From NCBI RefSeq assembly GCF_024256385.1, contig NZ_JAMLFW010000001.1:806001-870000 (forward strand): a stretch of 64,000 nt of DNA, written 5' to 3'. Below the pieces are notes generated by a model, which ran no database searches, had not been told where the DNA came from, and saw only the letters and a program-made list of their open reading frames with translations. This DNA comes from Anatilimnocola floriformis (GTDB lineage Bacteria; Planctomycetota; Planctomycetia; Pirellulales; Pirellulaceae). A program made the translations under genes and the position numbers. Positions 16,404-24,859 of the stretch are shown here, one piece after another (within the stretch, counting starts at the first letter, position 1; each line of letters begins with the position of its first letter).

Positions 16404-17561
16404 CTATTTCTTCACGATCGCGAGGTTGTCGCGATGGATCACTTCCTCATACGGCCGTTGGCCGAGGACTTGTGCGATCTTGGCCGACTTCAGGCCCTTC
16501 ACTCGTTCCACTTCGGCCGATGAGTAGTTCGACAAGCCACGGGCGACGATGACTCCGTCAGCATCGACGAGCGCGATAACATCTCCCTTTTTGAATTCGC
16601 CTTGCGTACCCGTGATGCCGGCCGCGAGCAGACTGCGGCCTTGTTCGACGATCGCGCGGCGGGCGCCGGCGTCGAGCGAAATGCGGCCACGACTCTGCGC
16701 GCTGAATCCCAGCCAACGCTTGAACGGCGTGATGCCTTTGCCTTGCGCTTGAAAATAAGTGCCGAGGGGCTCGCCGGCGGCAAGTTGAGAGAGGACATCC
16801 ATCCGCCGGCCGCTGGCGATGATCATGTTCTCGCCCGCCGTGGTCACGATGCGAGCGGCTTCGAGCTTGCTTGCCATGCCGCCCTTGCTCAGGCCGGTTT
16901 TTTTGTCGCGCACGTACGACAGGATCGTTTCGTCGATCGCGGGGACGGTGTTTACCAGCTTCGAGCTGGCCTTCGACGGATCGCCGTCGTACAGCCCTTC
17001 GATGTCGGAGAGGATGATCAGCAGCGGTGCGCGAATGAGGTTCGTCACCATCGCGGCCAAGCGGTCGTTGTCGCCAAAGGTGGTTTGCAGTTCTTCGACG
17101 CTGACCGTGTCGTTCTCATTGATGACCGGCACTGCGCCGAACTCTAGAATCGAAAGAATCGTGTTGCGGACGTTGAGATAACGAACGCGATCATCGACGT
17201 CCTCAGCCGTCAGCAGCACCTGGGCCGCATGGCTGCCGTGCTTGCTGAAGGTCTTGTCATAGGCCTGAATCAGCGGCACCTGGCCGACGGCGGCGACGGC
17301 TTGCAGCTTGGCGAGATCGGTTGGCCGGCCCGGCAGCTTCAAACGGCTGATGCCGGCGCCGACAGCGCCGCTGCTGACCAGCACTACGCGCCGCGGCTTG
17401 CCGCCTACGGTTTGCTTGCCGAGCTCGAGGATTTCTTCGGCCAGGCGGTCGATGCGCTCGTGGTTCAGCGTGCCATCGGTGGAAGTAAGAACGCGCGTGC
17501 CGACCTTCACGACAATCGTCGAAGCGGCGGCGAACAGTTGCTCGCGAAGTGGATCCGGCAT
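16404..17561 (-). CDS. proB: Glutamate 5-kinase
   Basis: This cytosolic enzyme phosphorylates glutamate to gamma-glutamyl phosphate, the first step of proline synthesis. The 385-residue protein has the amino-acid kinase domain (VVKVGTRVLTSTDGTLN near the N-terminus, LVSSGAVGAGISRL, INENDTVSVEELQTTFGDND, GLYDGDP, GTGGMASK-like KGGMASKLEAA) and a C-terminal PUA domain from about residue 285 (GRISLDAGARRAIVEQGRSLL). The family is usually regulated by proline feedback through these domains. proA and proC are not in the window. Confidence 0.95.
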   Translation of the reverse strand: MPDPLREQLFAAASTIVVKVGTRVLTSTDGTLNHERIDRLAEEILELGKQTVGGKPRRVVLVSSGAVGAGISRLKLPGRPTDLAKLQAVAAVGQVPLIQAYDKTFSKHGSHAAQVLLTAEDVDDRVRYLNVRNTILSILEFGAVPVINENDTVSVEELQTTFGDNDRLAAMVTNLIRAPLLIILSDIEGLYDGDPSKASSKLVNTVPAIDETILSYVRDKKTGLSKGGMASKLEAARIVTTAGENMIIASGRRMDVLSQLAAGEPLGTYFQAQGKGITPFKRWLGFSAQSRGRISLDAGARRAIVEQGRSLLAAGITGTQGEFKKGDVIALVDADGVIVARGLSNYSSAEVERVKGLKSAKIAQVLGQRPYEEVIHRDNLAIVKK

Positions 17562-17649
17562 GACAGGCCCTAAAAGATTTTTCCCAAGTGCAGCGGCACT
17601 TTAGCAAAAACCGGCCCGCGCCGGGAGGCGAGAGTGACGGCAAACAGGC

Positions 17650-18552
17650 CTAAAAACCGACGCGATTGCGACCGGCGCGTTTGGCCGCGTAAAGACATTT
17701 ATCGGCCGCGGCGATCAAATCGTGCGAGCTGGGCAGCTCATTCCCCTGCATGCTGGCCACGCCGATGCTCACGGTGATCGGCAGCGAACCGGCGGCGGTG
17801 GCAAACGGTGTATTGGCGATGATCTGGCGGAACGACTCCGCGGCGGTGCGCGCCTGATCGAGCGTGGTCTCGGCAAACACGGCGATGAACTCTTCGCCGC
17901 CGTAGCGCGCAAAGATATCGTCCTGCCGCGAGTGGGCGAGCAAACGGCGGCTGAATTCCTTCAACACTTCGTCACCAATCAGATGGCCGAAGGTGTCGTT
18001 GACGGCTTTGAAATGATCGATGTCGAGAATCGCGATCGACAGCGGGCGATTGTGGCGACGGGCGCGATTCACTTCGCGTTCGAGAGCGTCGACCAGGTAG
18101 CGCTTGTTGTACGCCCCGGTCAGACCGTCGCGAACCATGCGGGTGTAAACGGTTTCGAGAAACTGAGCTTCGATGTCGTTCGCGCCAAGGACTTTGAAGA
18201 TGTGATTGCCGAAGCGGAGCTGATCGCCGGCCGAGATAATTGCCGTCGTCACGCGGTGATCGTTGACGTACGAGCCGTTGGTACTGACGTGGTCGGTCAA
18301 CTGCACGCCCTTCTCGGTGCGCTCGAGCGAGGCCTGTTGGCGCGAGATCGAAGGATCGTCGAGCCACAGGTCCGAGTGGCTGTCGCGGCCGATGATGAAG
18401 CGCTTGGCCGGCAGTTGAATCAAGCCAACGTTCGTGTTCGGCGGATAGATGTTGACCAGCGAGGCGGCCATGGTGCTGCGCGTCTGCGCGACAACATTGG
18501 CCATGGCCGTGTTGATGGTCGGTTCAAAGGGCGCGGTGCAAGCAGGGGACAT
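17650..18552 (-). CDS. FHA-GGDEF diguanylate cyclase
   Basis: The 300-residue protein has an FHA domain at about residues 40-122 and a GGDEF domain at about 138-300. The FHA strand motifs are FIIGRDSHSD, PSISRQQASLE (the usual His of SRxH is Gln) and STNGSYVND. The cyclase has the active-site loop RYGGEEF (218-222) and the product-inhibition I-site RQDD (209-212) exactly five residues upstream. It should make cyclic di-GMP, with FHA binding a phosphothreonine partner. ATG 18552 has GGAG seven bases upstream. It starts 24 bases after the stop of the Ser/Thr kinase gene on the same strand, making a phospho-dependent cyclase plausible. Confidence 0.92.
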   Translation of the reverse strand: MSPACTAPFEPTINTAMANVVAQTRSTMAASLVNIYPPNTNVGLIQLPAKRFIIGRDSHSDLWLDDPSISRQQASLERTEKGVQLTDHVSTNGSYVNDHRVTTAIISAGDQLRFGNHIFKVLGANDIEAQFLETVYTRMVRDGLTGAYNKRYLVDALEREVNRARRHNRPLSIAILDIDHFKAVNDTFGHLIGDEVLKEFSRRLLAHSRQDDIFARYGGEEFIAVFAETTLDQARTAAESFRQIIANTPFATAAGSLPITVSIGVASMQGNELPSSHDLIAAADKCLYAAKRAGRNRVGF

Positions 18553-18575
18553 CGAGAGCTCCAACTCTGACCGCG

Positions 18576-19916
18576 CTAGTAAAAGTAAATCCGAAAACCG
18601 GTGCAGTACAGAAACGCAACGACGGCCGCGAGTACGAGTACGCTGGCCAACCCCTTCGGCGAGATCTCGTACAGCGTTTTGCCAGGCGCACCGGTGAGCG
18701 GAGACGGTTGCTGACGACGTTCGAGCAAGCCGACCATGCAGCAGATGGTGCGAAGCACTACCCACGCGCCGTCGAAGATCACATCGGCGAGCCAGTCGAT
18801 GGTGGATATCACTTGCGAAGGAGCTTGCTGCGGCGCGTACGCTGTTTCGCGCACTTGCTGGCCACCGGCGAGTTCTGCGAGTCGCGCACCAGCAGCGAAT
18901 GGTTGCAGCGCGGTCACGATTTCAGCGGGACGGCTGTAGCGCTGATTCTTGTCCTTCTCCATCATCTTCTGGAGACAGGCGAGTACCGGCGCCGGTGTTT
19001 TCTTGCGTCGCAAACTGACGGCCGGCGGTTCGGAGTCGCTGTGGGCCAGCATCTTACTGACCGGTGTATCGTAGGCCGGGCCGGAAAACGGCGGCACGCC
19101 GGTTAACAGGCAATAAAGCGTGCAGCCGAGGCTGTAGATATCGGCGCGGATGTCGACATGGCGACTATCGCCCGCTTGCTCGGGCGCCATGAAGTCGAGC
19201 GTGCCCATCACGTGACCCGTTTCGGTCAGCGTCGCGTGGCCTTGCGAGAAGCGAGCGAGACCGAGGTCAAGCAGTTTTACCTGGCCAGTCGCGGAGAGCA
19301 TCATGTTCGATGGCTTGATGTCGCGATGGACCATGCCTTGTTCGTGAGCATGCTGCAGCGCGGCCGCTGCCTGGCAGATGATGGCGCAGACATCGGCGAT
19401 GCTCAGTTGATCGCGATCCTGCAGCACTTTCGCCAGGCTTTCGCCGGGAACGAATTCGGTGACGAGGAAGAGCGTGTTTCCCTCGAGGCCGCCGTCGCAA
19501 GCGCGGACGATGTTCGGATGATTCAACCGAGCCGAGGCGATGGCTTCGCGGCGAAAACGGGCGACGCAGTTTTCGTCTTCGTACAGATCTTCCTTGAGCA
19601 GCTTGATGGCGACATTCATGTCGAGCCAACGATGGCGAGCGCGGTAGACGCGGCCCATGGCGCCAGCGCCAAGGAATTCCTCGAACTGATATTCACGTAA
19701 CGTGCGGCCGATCCAAGGATCGTTCGAGCCAACTCGCGGGCGTGTCATCGTCGGCGGCAGCGGAACTCGCTGCTGCACTGGCGACGCGGCAAGCGCGGCT
19801 ACCGCAACTTCTTCTTTCGCGGGCAAAATCAGACACCGGGTGCCATCGGCCGTTGAATCGGGCGCCAGGTTGAGGGTTCCCGCAGGTAATTCGCGCAGGA
19901 GTTGATTGTCAGACAC
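18576..19916 (-). CDS. Ser/Thr protein kinase with C-terminal membrane anchor
   Basis: The 446-residue Hanks-type kinase has the Gly loop LGAGAMGRVYRARH, ATP-binding K105 (VAIKLLKED), catalytic loop HRDIKPSNMM (H197-D199), DLGLARF (D217) and MAPEQAGD. The N-terminal 70 residues are unstructured. A juxtamembrane segment and a C-terminal helix (GLASVLVLAAVVAFLYCTGF) place the kinase domain in the cytoplasm with almost nothing outside, so it probably does not sense ligands through an external domain. The start codon is GTG. It is the first gene of a pair with the FHA-GGDEF protein, a natural candidate substrate or partner. Confidence 0.93.
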   Translation of the reverse strand: MSDNQLLRELPAGTLNLAPDSTADGTRCLILPAKEEVAVAALAASPVQQRVPLPPTMTRPRVGSNDPWIGRTLREYQFEEFLGAGAMGRVYRARHRWLDMNVAIKLLKEDLYEDENCVARFRREAIASARLNHPNIVRACDGGLEGNTLFLVTEFVPGESLAKVLQDRDQLSIADVCAIICQAAAALQHAHEQGMVHRDIKPSNMMLSATGQVKLLDLGLARFSQGHATLTETGHVMGTLDFMAPEQAGDSRHVDIRADIYSLGCTLYCLLTGVPPFSGPAYDTPVSKMLAHSDSEPPAVSLRRKKTPAPVLACLQKMMEKDKNQRYSRPAEIVTALQPFAAGARLAELAGGQQVRETAYAPQQAPSQVISTIDWLADVIFDGAWVVLRTICCMVGLLERRQQPSPLTGAPGKTLYEISPKGLASVLVLAAVVAFLYCTGFRIYFY

Positions 19917-19946
19917 AAGTTTGCCCCATCTGCGAATCCGGCACGT

Positions 19947-21458
19947 TTAGCAAAGGACCTCTTCGACGAGGCTGATGCGGTTGCCGTCGTGCATCGAGAT
20001 TTGATTGCCACCCAGGTTGGCCGCGGTGTTCTGCGCCGATTGAGCTCGCAGAATGAGCTTGGCGGCGTCATCGCCCGAGACGGCTTCGCATACACCAATG
20101 CTGAGCGTGAGCGGAGTGGGTTGACCCGCGAGCTTCGGCCGGGCCGATTGCAGCGAGTTCTTCAGCCGCTGCGCGACTTCGACAGCCAGCGGCAGATTGG
20201 CGCCATTCAGTGCCACTGCGAAGGCATCGTGATCGAACCGAGCAGCGTGATCCATGTTGCGATGAATGCCACGCAGGGCGAGGCTCACCGTCCGCAGTGC
20301 GAGCGATTCGCCGTCGTCACCACCCTTAGCTTGCCAGTCTTTCATCCGATCGATTTGGATGACGAGCAGGCTGAGCGGCTGCACTTCACGTTGCAAACCA
20401 GCGAGCCGCCGCTGCAGATCTTCGCGGAGAGCATCGCGAGTGCTCAAGCCCGTGGCCGGGTCGATCAGCGAGCCTGGTTGGCTGGTCGTGGTTTTCATTT
20501 CCGGAGCGCTGGGCGCCGGCGGAGTGTTATTAACGAACGGCACAAATGCCTTGCCATCGTGCACGTGACCGTTGTTGCGGCCACCACGCTTGCTGGCGTA
20601 GAGGGCTTCATCAGCCCGTTCCAGTACGGTTTCCATCGTGTCGCGAGCAGCAAATTCGGCGAGGCCGGCGCTGGCGTGCACTTGCAGTTGTTGACCGTCG
20701 TAGTTGATCGATTGGGCGCCGATGGCAGCGCGGCAACGTTCGGCCAATTGCACGACCGTCGTCGCTTGTTGCTTCGGGAAGACCACGGCAAATTCCTCGC
20801 CGCCGTATCGGCAGACGATGCCCGTCGAACCCGCGGCTTGCTTGAGCGCTGCCGCGACGTGCCGCAGCACTTCATCACCCGCTTTGTGGCCGTGTGTGTC
20901 GTTGAATTTCTTGAAGTGATCGACGTCGATCATCATGACGCAGGCAGGGTCACGTTCGAGCCGCAGCGCTGTCAGGCAGCGTTGCATTTCTTCGTCGAAG
21001 GCCCGGCGATTGGCGATGCCAGTGAGTGCATCGGTGCGAGCTTCGTTGACGTGCGATTCAATCAGGCGAGCCTGGCTTTCGAGTTTGCAGTGGGCCGAAT
21101 CGAGTTGTTGTTGCATCCAGGCATTGGCTTCGACGAGGCGGTTGATGGCTTCCGTTACCGCGCTCACCTCGACATTGTCGCCGCTGGTCAGTTGTTCGTT
21201 GATCGCCTGCACGCGGAGATTGTGTTCACCGACCTGCGACGCCACCTTGGTAGTCAGGCCATGCACCTGGCTCAGAAGGTCCTTCGCGGCCTGACGATTG
21301 TTTTGTGCTTCTTGCTCGAGGCCATCGCGGTTGTTGACGTTGCGCTCAGGCTGTTCATTAACGTCGCCCTCGCGAGCTTTGCGAAAGCACCAACCAGCAG
21401 CAGCGCCCGCCGAGGCAGCGGTCAGGGCGATGGCAGTTTCCAGAATCAAAGTGGTCAT
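19947..21458 (-). CDS. Tandem GGDEF protein, second domain degenerate
   Basis: The 503-residue protein starts with a membrane segment (ILETAIALTAASAGAAAGW), a coiled-coil-like region to about residue 140, and two GGDEF-type domains. The first (about 140-290) has DALTGIANRRAFDEE, DVDHFKKFNDTHGH and an intact RYGGEEF at 219-223, but no RxxD I-site. The second (about 325-485) has the fold motifs DPATGLSTRDAL and LSIGVCEAV, but its loop reads RFDHDAF, so it is probably inactive and regulatory. ATG 21458 was chosen over an in-frame ATG eight codons earlier. It ends 30 bases upstream of the kinase start on the same strand, so all three may form one signalling operon. Confidence 0.88.
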   Translation of the reverse strand: MTTLILETAIALTAASAGAAAGWCFRKAREGDVNEQPERNVNNRDGLEQEAQNNRQAAKDLLSQVHGLTTKVASQVGEHNLRVQAINEQLTSGDNVEVSAVTEAINRLVEANAWMQQQLDSAHCKLESQARLIESHVNEARTDALTGIANRRAFDEEMQRCLTALRLERDPACVMMIDVDHFKKFNDTHGHKAGDEVLRHVAAALKQAAGSTGIVCRYGGEEFAVVFPKQQATTVVQLAERCRAAIGAQSINYDGQQLQVHASAGLAEFAARDTMETVLERADEALYASKRGGRNNGHVHDGKAFVPFVNNTPPAPSAPEMKTTTSQPGSLIDPATGLSTRDALREDLQRRLAGLQREVQPLSLLVIQIDRMKDWQAKGGDDGESLALRTVSLALRGIHRNMDHAARFDHDAFAVALNGANLPLAVEVAQRLKNSLQSARPKLAGQPTPLTLSIGVCEAVSGDDAAKLILRAQSAQNTAANLGGNQISMHDGNRISLVEEVLC

Positions 21459-21654
21459 GGGAGACAATCTAGCGTGAAGCAAAACGGGGCAGAGTTTGTC
21501 ACAACCCGCACGGGGAGCGGGATGAAGAAGCGTAGATTGCTACCGGGTGGTGTCAAAACCTCCATGGCAACGTTTATCGAGCGTGCGAATTTTTCGCATT
21601 CCGGCTGTATCGATCAGGCCGGTCGTGCCGGCGCAGCGATCGATCAATCAATGA

Positions 21655-23028
21655 TTATTTTTCGATTTCGGGAATCGGACGGAAATCGAACCAGTGATCG
21701 GCTGGAATTTTTCCCTGCTCCGGCCAGATGAGCTGCGGGACGTTGTAGACCGAGGCCATCCAGATTTGCGACTCGCGCGAGATCAAGCCGTCGCTGGCCG
21801 AGAGTTCGTAGCCGATCAGATAAGACGGTTCGGCACTTTTGAATTCCGGATCATTCACGGTCCCTTTGTAGAGATAGACCGAACCTGTGCGCTTGCCCTC
21901 CGCAGGAATCGGTTCGAGCGGATAGAGCAGGCTCCAGCGTTCGCCCGGAAGATCGGCACGCAGATGTAGGAAGGGAATGTCTTTGGTCTTGGCCAGTTGC
22001 TCGGGCTGCACCGCAGACAGGCCCGAACTCTCCATGATTTCGGGCGTGAACAGCGTGGGGCTGGAGTGCGGCGAACGCTCGAGTACAAAGTGCAATTGCG
22101 GCTGATCGGGAACTGGATCGCCCCAAGCCAAGTTCCGACCCTCGGCATCGGCGAGATGAATTTCGAATGTGGCCGTGCGATAGAAGCCGCCGTTGTAAAG
22201 TTCAGCCGAGCGTTCGTCGTTGCCGCGGTAATACGCGCCGCCGAGTCGGGGCGGGTGTTGCGGCCTGAGGGGGGCGTGATGCTTGGCGATGCCCATTTCC
22301 AGGCTGGTCGTAATTTTTTTGTTTTGCCGCCGCAATTCATCGGCTTGCTCGCGGGAGAATTGCACGGCAACGAAAAGCACGACTCCCAACAACGCGACCA
22401 GATACCAGGCGCGCGAAAGGTGCCGCAGCCAAGTTTGCAAACGCCTGCGCAGCGTCCTTTCCGGTACCGAAACCTTGCTGCGCGGCTGCTTCGCCCGCTC
22501 GACAATGATGATGCTGATCAGGATCGTCATCACGATGATGTAGGCGGGCAGATACCGACTGGTCGTGGTGTAGGCGATGCGATCGAGCCAAATGTCGAAG
22601 AGCGATTTGTCGGACAATTGCCAATCGGGCGGGGGCGGGGCCACCTCGGGCCAGTTGGCGCCTTGCGCGATCCAGCGTTCAAGCATGTCGATCTGCGGCT
22701 GCGTGAGTGGCGGTCCTTCGCTGGGCATTCGCTCGCCTTCGACGGTCGATTCGACGCGGCGGAGCAACTCATTTTTGCTGGCGGCGAGTTCGAGCAGTTT
22801 TCGGCCCGAGCCGCCGCCCCGCTCGGCAAATTTGCGTTGATCGAGTCGCAAGCCGCCAGCCGCCCGCTTTTCGCCGTGGCATTTCCAGCAGTGCTCGGAA
22901 AGGATCGGTTTGATGTCGCGCTCGAAATCAACGGCTGGCTGGGCGCAGCATCGCGCGGCGCCCGCACCGGCCAACCAGGCGGGGAGAACGAGCAAGCAGA
23001 CAACAATTGCTGGAAAATGCCGCATCAA
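21655..23028 (-). CDS. Membrane-bound single-haem cytochrome c domain protein
   Basis: The 457-residue protein has a signal peptide (MMRHFPAIVVCLLVLPAWLAGAGA), then a planctomycete-type cytochrome c domain with haem motif CWKCH in ILSEHCWKCHGEKRAAGGLRLD and a possible distal Met in EGERMPSEGPPLTQ. Two membrane helices follow (YLPAYIIVMTILISIIIV and YLVALLGVVLFVAVQF), then a soluble domain of unknown family with HHAPLRPQHPPRLGGAYYRGNDER. It is probably an electron-transfer or sensory membrane protein. It is divergent from the DUF1501 gene, a common partner of such cytochrome genes in planctomycetes. Confidence 0.82.
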   Translation of the reverse strand: MMRHFPAIVVCLLVLPAWLAGAGAARCCAQPAVDFERDIKPILSEHCWKCHGEKRAAGGLRLDQRKFAERGGGSGRKLLELAASKNELLRRVESTVEGERMPSEGPPLTQPQIDMLERWIAQGANWPEVAPPPPDWQLSDKSLFDIWLDRIAYTTTSRYLPAYIIVMTILISIIIVERAKQPRSKVSVPERTLRRRLQTWLRHLSRAWYLVALLGVVLFVAVQFSREQADELRRQNKKITTSLEMGIAKHHAPLRPQHPPRLGGAYYRGNDERSAELYNGGFYRTATFEIHLADAEGRNLAWGDPVPDQPQLHFVLERSPHSSPTLFTPEIMESSGLSAVQPEQLAKTKDIPFLHLRADLPGERWSLLYPLEPIPAEGKRTGSVYLYKGTVNDPEFKSAEPSYLIGYELSASDGLISRESQIWMASVYNVPQLIWPEQGKIPADHWFDFRPIPEIEK

Positions 23029-23179
23029 CCGGATTTGTCCTGTGAGTCTTTTTCAGCGCGAGGGCTACAATGGATATCGGCAGCTGTCGTCGGGAATGCT
23101 GCGTTAGCATAAACGACAAAACCAGACTCGCTGCTACAACCTGCATTCTCCAGCAGCGGCGAGCCGAGTGAAGGGCCTG

Positions 23180-24628
23180 ATGTTTGAGCTTCCCAAATCC
23201 CGAGCACATTTGCTGGCCCGCCGCGATTGGCTGCTGCGCGGCGGTGTCGGTCTGGGATGCGCCGCGCTGGCAACGCTACTTCACGGTTCACAGGCCGTCA
23301 GCGCTGCCGAAAAGGATGCGACGAACTCGCTGCCGCACCATAAGCCTCGCGCGAAGCGGGTCATCTTTCTCTGTCAGTCGGGCGGACCGTCGCAGCTTGA
23401 TCTGTTCGATCCCAAGCCGGTCGTCAGCGAGCGGCATGGCGAGGAATTGCCCGATACGATCCGCATGGGACAACGGCTGACGACGATGACATCGCAGCAA
23501 TCGTCGCTGCCGATTCAGAAATCGCCGTTTGCATTTGCGAAGCACGGCAAGTGCGGGATGGAACTGAGCGAACTGCTGCCGCACACGGCCAAAGTGGTCG
23601 ATGATATTTGCTTGATCCGCTCGCTCTATACGGAAGCGATCAACCACGATCCCGGACTCACGCTGCTGCAAACCGGCAGTCAGTTGCCAGGCCGGGCCAG
23701 CATGGGTTCGTGGCTCAGCTATGGCTTGGGAAGTGAGAACGAAAACTTGCCGGCCTTCGTCGTGCTGATCTCCGGCGGCGACGTTGGCGATCAGCCCTTG
23801 TATGGTCGATTGTGGGGGGCAGGTTTTTTGCCCTCGCAGCATCAGGGTGTGCGGTTGAGCCAGACGGGTGATCTCATTCCCTATCTGTCGAGTCCGCCGG
23901 GCGTTGATACCGCAACTCGTCGCCGCTCGCTTGATACGCTTGCCGCGCTCAATCGTCTCGGACACGAAAAAACTGGCGACGCCGAAACGCTCGCGCGGCT
24001 GAAGCAATACGAACTCTCGGCTGGTATGCAGCTCGCCGTGCCAGAGCTCGCTGATCTATCTCAGGAATCGGCAACAACCTTGGCCGAGTATGGGCCGAAC
24101 GTGAGTAAGCCTGGCTCGTATGCGCGCAATTGTTTGCTCGCGCGGCGACTTGTCGAGCGCGGCGTGCGATTTGTGCAGCTCTATCATCGGGATTGGGATC
24201 ATCACCTGCGCGTGGTCGATGGTTTGAAGAAGCAAACAGCCGCGACCGATCAACCGACGGCAGCGCTTCTCGCCGATTTGAAACAGCGGGGGTTGCTCGA
24301 CGACACGCTGGTGATTTGGGGTGGTGAGTTCGGCCGCGCGGCTTATTGCCAGGGAACGCTCGATTCGCCCACGTATGGCCGCGATCATCACCCGCGTTGC
24401 TTTGCAATGTGGCTGGCCGGCGGCGGCATTCGGCCCGGCTATGTTCATGGTGAGACGGACGATTTTTCGTACAACATCGTGCGTCAACCGATGCACATCA
24501 ACGATCTGCACGCCACGCTGTTGCATTTGCTCGGCATCGATCACCTGCGACTCTCTTTTCGTTCGCAGGGGCATGATTTCCGACTGACCGATGTCGCGGG
24601 CAATGTGGTCCGCGAGATTCTGGCCTGA
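23180..24628 (+). CDS. DUF1501 family exported protein
   Basis: The 482-residue protein begins with a twin-arginine-like signal (ARRDWLLRGGVGLGCAALATL), typical of DUF1501 proteins. The body shows the family strings LCQSGGPSQLDLFDPKP, PGRASMGSWLSYGLGSEN, VIWGGEFGRA and YGRDHHPRCFAMWLAGGG. The domain has a sulfatase/alkaline-phosphatase-like fold, but its reaction is unknown. Members normally sit beside a DUF1549/DUF1553 cytochrome gene; here the divergent neighbour is a smaller cytochrome protein. ATG 23180 is preferred; GTG 23168 in the same frame is possible. Confidence 0.9.
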   Translation: MFELPKSRAHLLARRDWLLRGGVGLGCAALATLLHGSQAVSAAEKDATNSLPHHKPRAKRVIFLCQSGGPSQLDLFDPKPVVSERHGEELPDTIRMGQRLTTMTSQQSSLPIQKSPFAFAKHGKCGMELSELLPHTAKVVDDICLIRSLYTEAINHDPGLTLLQTGSQLPGRASMGSWLSYGLGSENENLPAFVVLISGGDVGDQPLYGRLWGAGFLPSQHQGVRLSQTGDLIPYLSSPPGVDTATRRRSLDTLAALNRLGHEKTGDAETLARLKQYELSAGMQLAVPELADLSQESATTLAEYGPNVSKPGSYARNCLLARRLVERGVRFVQLYHRDWDHHLRVVDGLKKQTAATDQPTAALLADLKQRGLLDDTLVIWGGEFGRAAYCQGTLDSPTYGRDHHPRCFAMWLAGGGIRPGYVHGETDDFSYNIVRQPMHINDLHATLLHLLGIDHLRLSFRSQGHDFRLTDVAGNVVREILA

Positions 24629-24859
24629 GTCGCTGCGCGCGACATTCTTCACTGCCGTGCGCTCACTCGCGCCGCAGACTTTACTCTGCTTCTGTAGTTC
24701 ACGTGCTAGCGACTCGGCAGACTTTAACATTCTGACATTTTGCAGAACGTGGTTGAACATGCGCCACTTGGCGCGACGATGCCGTGAACAGGCGCACGTT
24801 CATGCGAACCCATTGACCCACGTCGTACATCTTCCCAACGTTTCTCAGGCGGTCCTCCG

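Noticed and set aside
19902-21731. 609-codon open frame on the plus strand
   Set aside because: It is antisense to the tandem GGDEF gene and arises from its GC-rich codon use; composition is Arg/Ala/Val-rich with no domain.
24629-24859. Fur box or sigma-54 site before the TonB receptor
   Set aside because: No 19-base Fur dyad was found, and the closest TTGGCGCG...TGCC sequence does not fit the RpoN spacing.
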